NCBI GenBank assembly: GCA_044359565.1
Contig: JBIKLX010000076.1
Location: 1-14,062 of the forward strand
DNA: 14,062 bases
Source of the DNA: VFMC01 sp044359565
Lineage (GTDB): Bacteria; Actinomycetota; Acidimicrobiia; Acidimicrobiales; Ilumatobacteraceae
Direction of reading: 5' to 3'
Shown here piece by piece: positions 11,171 through 14,062 of the stretch. The notes beneath the pieces were generated by a model. That model was not told where the DNA came from. It saw nothing but the letters and a program-made list of their open reading frames with translations, and did no database searches. The translations under genes were made by a program, and so were the position numbers. Numbering within the stretch: position 1 is the stretch's first letter; the number at the start of each line of letters is the position of its first letter.

Positions 11171-12252
11171 TCGTCACCCACCTCGAACTCGTCGACTTCC
11201 GCAACTACAGCAGCGCCTCGTTCGATCTGCAGCCCGGCATCACCGCCGTGGTGGGTCTGAACGGACAGGGCAAGACCAACTTCGCCGAGGCGTTGGCCTA
11301 CCTGGCCCGTCTCGACAGTTTTCGCGGTGCGCCCACCGAAGCCATGGTGCGCATGGGCGCCGACACGGCGGTCATCCGGGCCGATGTGCTGCACGATGAC
11401 GGACGCGAGATCTTGGTCGAGGCCGAGGTGGGCCGGGTTGGTCGCAACCGGGTGCTGGTGAACCGCAACCGGCTCGAACGCAGCCGCGACCTGCTGGGTG
11501 TGGTGCGGGTGAGCGTGTTCTCGCCCGACGACCTGGTGATCGTGAAAGAGGGTCCGGGCGAGCGACGCCGATTCATGGACGACACACTCGTGGCGCTCGC
11601 CCTGAAGTACGACGCGATGCGTCTCGAACTCGACCGGGTGGTGAAGCAACGCAACACGCTGCTGAAGCAGGCGGGTGGGCGGCTGAACGACGAGACCGAG
11701 ATCACGCTCGACGTGTGGGACGCGAAGTTGGCCGATCTCGGCGAACAGTTCGGGCACGCCCGCTCGGTACTCGTCGCCAAACTCGATCCGCTCACGCTCG
11801 AGGCCTACGAGCAACTGGCCGGGCGGCCCACCGCGGTGGAGTTGCGGTACGAGCCCGACTGGCGGCGGATGGGACTGGCCACCGCGCTGGCGGGGTCCCG
11901 CGCCGACGACGTGCGCCGCGGTGTGTCCACCGTCGGACCGCACCGCGACGACGTGGAGCTGTTCCTGAACGGTATGCCCGCGCGCACCCACGCGTCGCAG
12001 GGCGAGCAACGCACGCTGGCACTCGCGCTGCGCCTGGCGGCACACCGCCTGGTGGCCGAGCGCACCGGCAGCGCACCCGTGCTGGTGCTCGACGACGTGC
12101 TGAGCGAACTCGACGACGAACGTGCCACGGCGCTGTTGCGGAATCTGCCGCCGGGTCAGGTGGTGCTCACCACAGCGGCCACACTGCCGGCCGCCGCGCA
12201 CCCCGACGCCGTCGTGCGCATCTCGTCCGGAGCGATCGTCACGCCTGACTAA
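11167..12252 (+). CDS. recF: DNA replication and repair protein RecF
   Basis: This 361-residue protein is an SMC-like ATPase that binds gapped DNA with RecR/RecO and helps load RecA. It starts with the family hallmark LELVDFRNYSSASFDLQPGI. Walker A is GLNGQGKT (30-37). The middle block reads VFSPDDLVIVKEGPGERRRF (117-136). The ABC signature is SQGEQRTLALALRLA (277-291) and Walker B is VLVLDDVLSELD (305-316). ATG 11167 overlaps the dnaN stop as ATGA and needs no separate ribosome-binding site. Its TAA stop shares one base with the ATG of the next gene (TAATG), so the chain of coupled genes continues into the CPBP protein. Confidence 0.97.
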   Translation: MIVTHLELVDFRNYSSASFDLQPGITAVVGLNGQGKTNFAEALAYLARLDSFRGAPTEAMVRMGADTAVIRADVLHDDGREILVEAEVGRVGRNRVLVNRNRLERSRDLLGVVRVSVFSPDDLVIVKEGPGERRRFMDDTLVALALKYDAMRLELDRVVKQRNTLLKQAGGRLNDETEITLDVWDAKLADLGEQFGHARSVLVAKLDPLTLEAYEQLAGRPTAVELRYEPDWRRMGLATALAGSRADDVRRGVSTVGPHRDDVELFLNGMPARTHASQGEQRTLALALRLAAHRLVAERTGSAPVLVLDDVLSELDDERATALLRNLPPGQVVLTTAATLPAAAHPDAVVRISSGAIVTPD

Positions 12253-12983
12253 TGTCGCGCCGCGTGACCACGGAACAAGGCGAAACCGTCTCCAACGACC
12301 TACGCGTCGACGAGGGCGTGCAGCCCACCATCTCGCTGTTGCTCGGCATCTTCGTCGCTCATGTCGTCATCTGGATCGGGCTCGTCCGGCTCGTTCCCGG
12401 AGGCGACGGTGTCGACTATCCCGATCTCGGCACACTCGGCACTCCCTGGGTGCGGCAGTTCGTCATTCCGTTGCTCGTGGTGCTGGCGTTCCAGGTGGTG
12501 GTCATCACCAGGCTCGGCTGGTGGAAGTCGGTGCTACGCGAACCATCGCGCACGACTCGTCGCTGGCTGGTGGTGTTCCCGGTGGTCGTGTTCGTGCTCG
12601 GCCTCACGAGGTTCCTGTCCGATGGATTCGCCGGCGATGCAGGCTCGAGCTACCTGATCGGGTGCATCGTCACCATGACCCTGGTGGGCCTCACCGAGGA
12701 GATCACCTTCCGGGGCATCCAGCAGGTGGGGGCGCGGCGAGTGTTCACCCGCGAATGGCAGGCAGTGGTGTTCGCCTCCGTGCTGTTCGGCCTGTTCCAC
12801 ACACCGAACATCGTGATCGGTGCCGAGGTGGGTGATGCGCTGCGCCAAACGGTGTTCACCGCGATCATCGGTACGGCGTTCTACTGCTTGCGACGGGTGT
12901 CGGGCTCGCTGATCCCCTGCATCGTCCTGCACGCCGTCTACGACTTCCTGCTCATCCAGGGTGCGTGGGACACACTGCTCTGA
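12252..12983 (+). CDS. CPBP-family intramembrane metalloprotease (CAAX protease homologue)
   Basis: This 243-residue hydrophobic protein has about seven predicted membrane segments: roughly 26-47, 68-86, 104-121, 132-148, 170-187, 199-213 and 219-236. The CPBP/ABI (Rce1-like) active-site motifs are present: EEITFR (E-E-x3-R, 149-154), FGLFH with His183 (F-x3-H), and the last helix VLHAVYD with His227. It is therefore a probable intramembrane endopeptidase; the substrate cannot be told. The ATG shares its first base with the recF stop (TAATG) and no ribosome-binding site is seen; GTG 12264 is an in-frame alternative. In most actinobacteria recF is followed directly by the DUF721 gene, so this gene is an extra member of the replication operon. 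Codon use matches the neighbours, which argues against recent transfer. Confidence 0.88.
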   Translation: MSRRVTTEQGETVSNDLRVDEGVQPTISLLLGIFVAHVVIWIGLVRLVPGGDGVDYPDLGTLGTPWVRQFVIPLLVVLAFQVVVITRLGWWKSVLREPSRTTRRWLVVFPVVVFVLGLTRFLSDGFAGDAGSSYLIGCIVTMTLVGLTEEITFRGIQQVGARRVFTREWQAVVFASVLFGLFHTPNIVIGAEVGDALRQTVFTAIIGTAFYCLRRVSGSLIPCIVLHAVYDFLLIQGAWDTLL

Positions 12984-13005
12984 GGCTGCCCGGTACGCTC
13001 GCCCG

Positions 13006-13326
13006 GTGAGTCGCGATCCGGTGCCCCTGAGCGACAGCCTCACCGGTGTGGTCCGGTCGCTTCGCGGGCCGGGTACGACAGGGTCGACACCGATGTCGGC
13101 CGGCACGATGGGCGGTGTGTTCGGCCGCTGGAACGAGATCGTCGGCGATGTGGTGGCCGCACATGTGCAACCCGTGAAACTCGACGGAACACGTCTCGTC
13201 GTCGAGGTCGACGAGCCCGCCTGGGCCACGCAGTTGAAGTTCCTCGAGACCGATCTGCGGGCACGACTCCAGGCCATCATCGGGGCCACGGTCGAGCACT
13301 TCGACATCCGCGTGAAACGACGCTGA
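13006..13326 (+). CDS. dciA: DciA-like replicative helicase operator/loader (DUF721)
   Basis: This is a 106-residue protein read from GTG 13006. It has the DUF721 pattern: a helix with VFGRWNEIVGDVVAAHVQPV (38-57), then LVVEVDEPAWATQLKF and the C-terminal strand. DUF721 proteins, including the M. tuberculosis protein between recF and gyrB, are now called DciA and interact with the replicative helicase DnaB in species that lack DnaC/DnaI loaders. The position just before gyrB supports the assignment. The start lacks a clear ribosome-binding site, and the gene begins 22 bases after the CPBP stop, so it is probably in the same transcript. An earlier in-frame start would overlap the CPBP gene and is less likely. 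Confidence 0.9.
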   Translation: MSRDPVPLSDSLTGVVRSLRGPGTTGSTPMSAGTMGGVFGRWNEIVGDVVAAHVQPVKLDGTRLVVEVDEPAWATQLKFLETDLRARLQAIIGATVEHFDIRVKRR

Positions 13327-13337
13327 AACCCCTGTTT

Positions 13338-13353
13338 GGAGGCCCGACCCTCC
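13338..13353 (+). terminator. weak hairpin after dciA
   Basis: GGAGG (13338-13342), a six-base loop, and CCTCC (13349-13353) form a GC-rich stem 12 bases after the dciA stop. No T run follows, so termination is doubtful, but it marks the boundary between the dnaN-dciA unit and gyrB. Confidence 0.2.
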
Positions 13354-13376
13354 GCCTCTCCGTCACACCCCTCCGG

Positions 13377-13382
13377 TAGGAT
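13377..13382 (+). promoter_or_regulatory. candidate -10 element of gyrB
   Basis: TAGGAT fits TAnnnT and lies in the 173-base gap before gyrB, about 120 bases from the start codon. No convincing -35 is visible. It is the best -10-like sequence in the gap, but the support is weak. Confidence 0.2.
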
Positions 13383-13457
13383 GTCGACCGTCGTCGCGAC
13401 CCCGGCTGGCCTGCTGTCAGTGCCCTTCCGTCAGCCTCCGTGTCGCCACTGAAGTTG

Positions 13458-13475
13458 CTGGTCACGACCAGTTTT
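13458..13475 (+). terminator. hairpin plus TTTT in the gyrB leader
   Basis: CTGGT (13458-13462), loop CACG, and ACCAG (13467-13471) are followed at once by TTTT (13472-13475), 24 bases before the gyrB start. This is the only hairpin with a T run that I noticed in an intergenic region here. The stem is short (five base pairs). It could act as a leader attenuator or block readthrough. Confidence 0.3.
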
Positions 13476-13499
13476 CCCGCCAAGCGATCGAGGTTCCGC

Positions 13500-14062
13500 G
13501 TGTCCGCTGACACCAACAAGCCAACTGCCGATTACGGGGCCAAGGACATCCAGGTGCTCGAGGGTCTCGACCCGGTCCGCAAACGCCCCGGCATGTACAT
13601 CGGCTCCACCGGTCTGGCCGGTCTGCACCACCTCATCTGGGAGGTGGTCGACAACTCCGTCGACGAAGCGATGGCCGGTTTCTGTACCCGCATCGGCGTC
13701 ACCCTGTTGGACAACGGTGGCTGTCGCGTCGACGACAACGGCCGTGGCATCCCGGTCGACCCCTACCCCTCCGGGCCGCACAAGGGCAAGAGTGCGGCCG
13801 AGGTGGTGCTCACCGTGCTGCACGCAGGTGGCAAGTTCGGCGGCGAGGGCTACAAGGTGTCGGGCGGTCTGCACGGCGTGGGTGTCAGCGTGGTGAACGC
13901 GCTCAGCGAACGCCTGCTGCTCGAGATCGACCGCAACGGCAATCGCTACACGCAGGAGTACGCGAAGGGTGGCAAGCCGCAGGGCAAGATCGCCGTCACC
14001 GGGTCCACGCCGGCCAAGGGTCGGCGCACCGGTACCAGCGTGTCGTTCTGGCCCGACGCCGG
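13500..14062 (+). CDS. gyrB: DNA gyrase subunit B (5' part, cut by window end)
   Basis: The first 187 residues of the ATPase subunit of DNA gyrase are present; the frame is open to the window end. GHKL-family ATPase motifs are intact: EVVDNSVDEA (48-57), DDNGRGIPVD (78-87) and GGLHGVGVSVVNALS (122-136). The KDIQVLEGLDPVRKRPGMYI block near the start is typical of GyrB. GTG 13500 has GAGG at 13490-13493, six bases upstream, and starts a short tail before the conserved block. ParE is the alternative, but the position after recF and dciA is the standard gyrB location in actinobacteria. A 173-base gap with a weak -10 match and a hairpin/T-run suggests its own promoter and leader. Confidence 0.96.
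   Translation, partial: MSADTNKPTADYGAKDIQVLEGLDPVRKRPGMYIGSTGLAGLHHLIWEVVDNSVDEAMAGFCTRIGVTLLDNGGCRVDDNGRGIPVDPYPSGPHKGKSAAEVVLTVLHAGGKFGGEGYKVSGGLHGVGVSVVNALSERLLLEIDRNGNRYTQEYAKGGKPQGKIAVTGSTPAKGRRTGTSVSFWPDA

Noticed and set aside
9959..12201. Long minus-strand open frames opposite dnaN and recF (400 and 474 codons)
   Set aside because: They are antisense shadows of dnaN and recF produced by G/C-biased third positions, with no recognisable domain and no ribosome-binding site.
1..14062. Mobile elements, CRISPR arrays, tRNA or rRNA genes
   Set aside because: I saw no transposase or integrase motifs, no terminal inverted repeats with target duplications, no regularly spaced repeats and no tRNA- or rRNA-like sequence; the region is core genome.

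Overview
This window is the chromosomal replication-origin region of a high-G+C Gram-positive bacterium of the phylum Actinomycetota. The gene order trxB-trxA-cwlM | parB-parA-rsmG-jag-yidC-yidD-rnpA-rpmH | oriC | dnaA-dnaN-recF-(CPBP)-dciA-gyrB matches the mycobacterial and general actinobacterial origin almost gene for gene. The strong G/C third-position bias, the many GTG starts (trxB, parB, rpmH, dnaA, dnaN, dciA, gyrB) and the small lineage differences (no gnd, no acetyltransferase gene beside parB, an extra CPBP gene) suggest a branch outside Mycobacterium and Streptomyces, possibly Acidimicrobiia. That placement is inference; no search was run.

Layout. Positions 1-2966 (+ strand): the 3' end of an unidentified gene, a small two-helix membrane protein, thioredoxin reductase, thioredoxin (with a well-matched disulfide-stress sigma-factor promoter in front), and a CwlM-like peptidoglycan-binding pseudo-amidase. 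Positions 2967-3060: a short convergent gap with two DnaA-box-like repeats. Positions 3061-8157 (- strand): parB and parA, two perfect parS sites, then rsmG, jag, yidC, yidD, rnpA and rpmH, a tightly packed cluster for chromosome segregation, ribosome maturation, membrane-protein insertion and RNase P. Positions 8158-8427: an intergenic region with DnaA boxes. Positions 8428-14062 (+ strand): dnaA, a second DnaA-box-rich gap, dnaN, recF, a CPBP-family membrane protease, dciA and the 5' part of gyrB.

How it works together: DnaA opens the origin in the two gaps flanking its own gene, DciA is expected to help load the replicative helicase, DnaN is the sliding clamp, RecF handles gap repair and GyrB is half of gyrase. 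ParB loads at parS about 3.3 kb from the origin and ParA moves the complex. The gene content is ordinary core genome. The points worth a second look are at finer scale: a run of stop/start overlaps of the NTGA type with apparent non-canonical starts, a fully degenerated amidase, a missing groove arginine in YidC, a duplicated origin motif on both sides of dnaA, a possible six-codon leader ORF coupled to dnaA, and a protease gene wedged between recF and dciA. I saw no mobile element, CRISPR array, tRNA or rRNA, and no gene-free stretch longer than about 270 bases.
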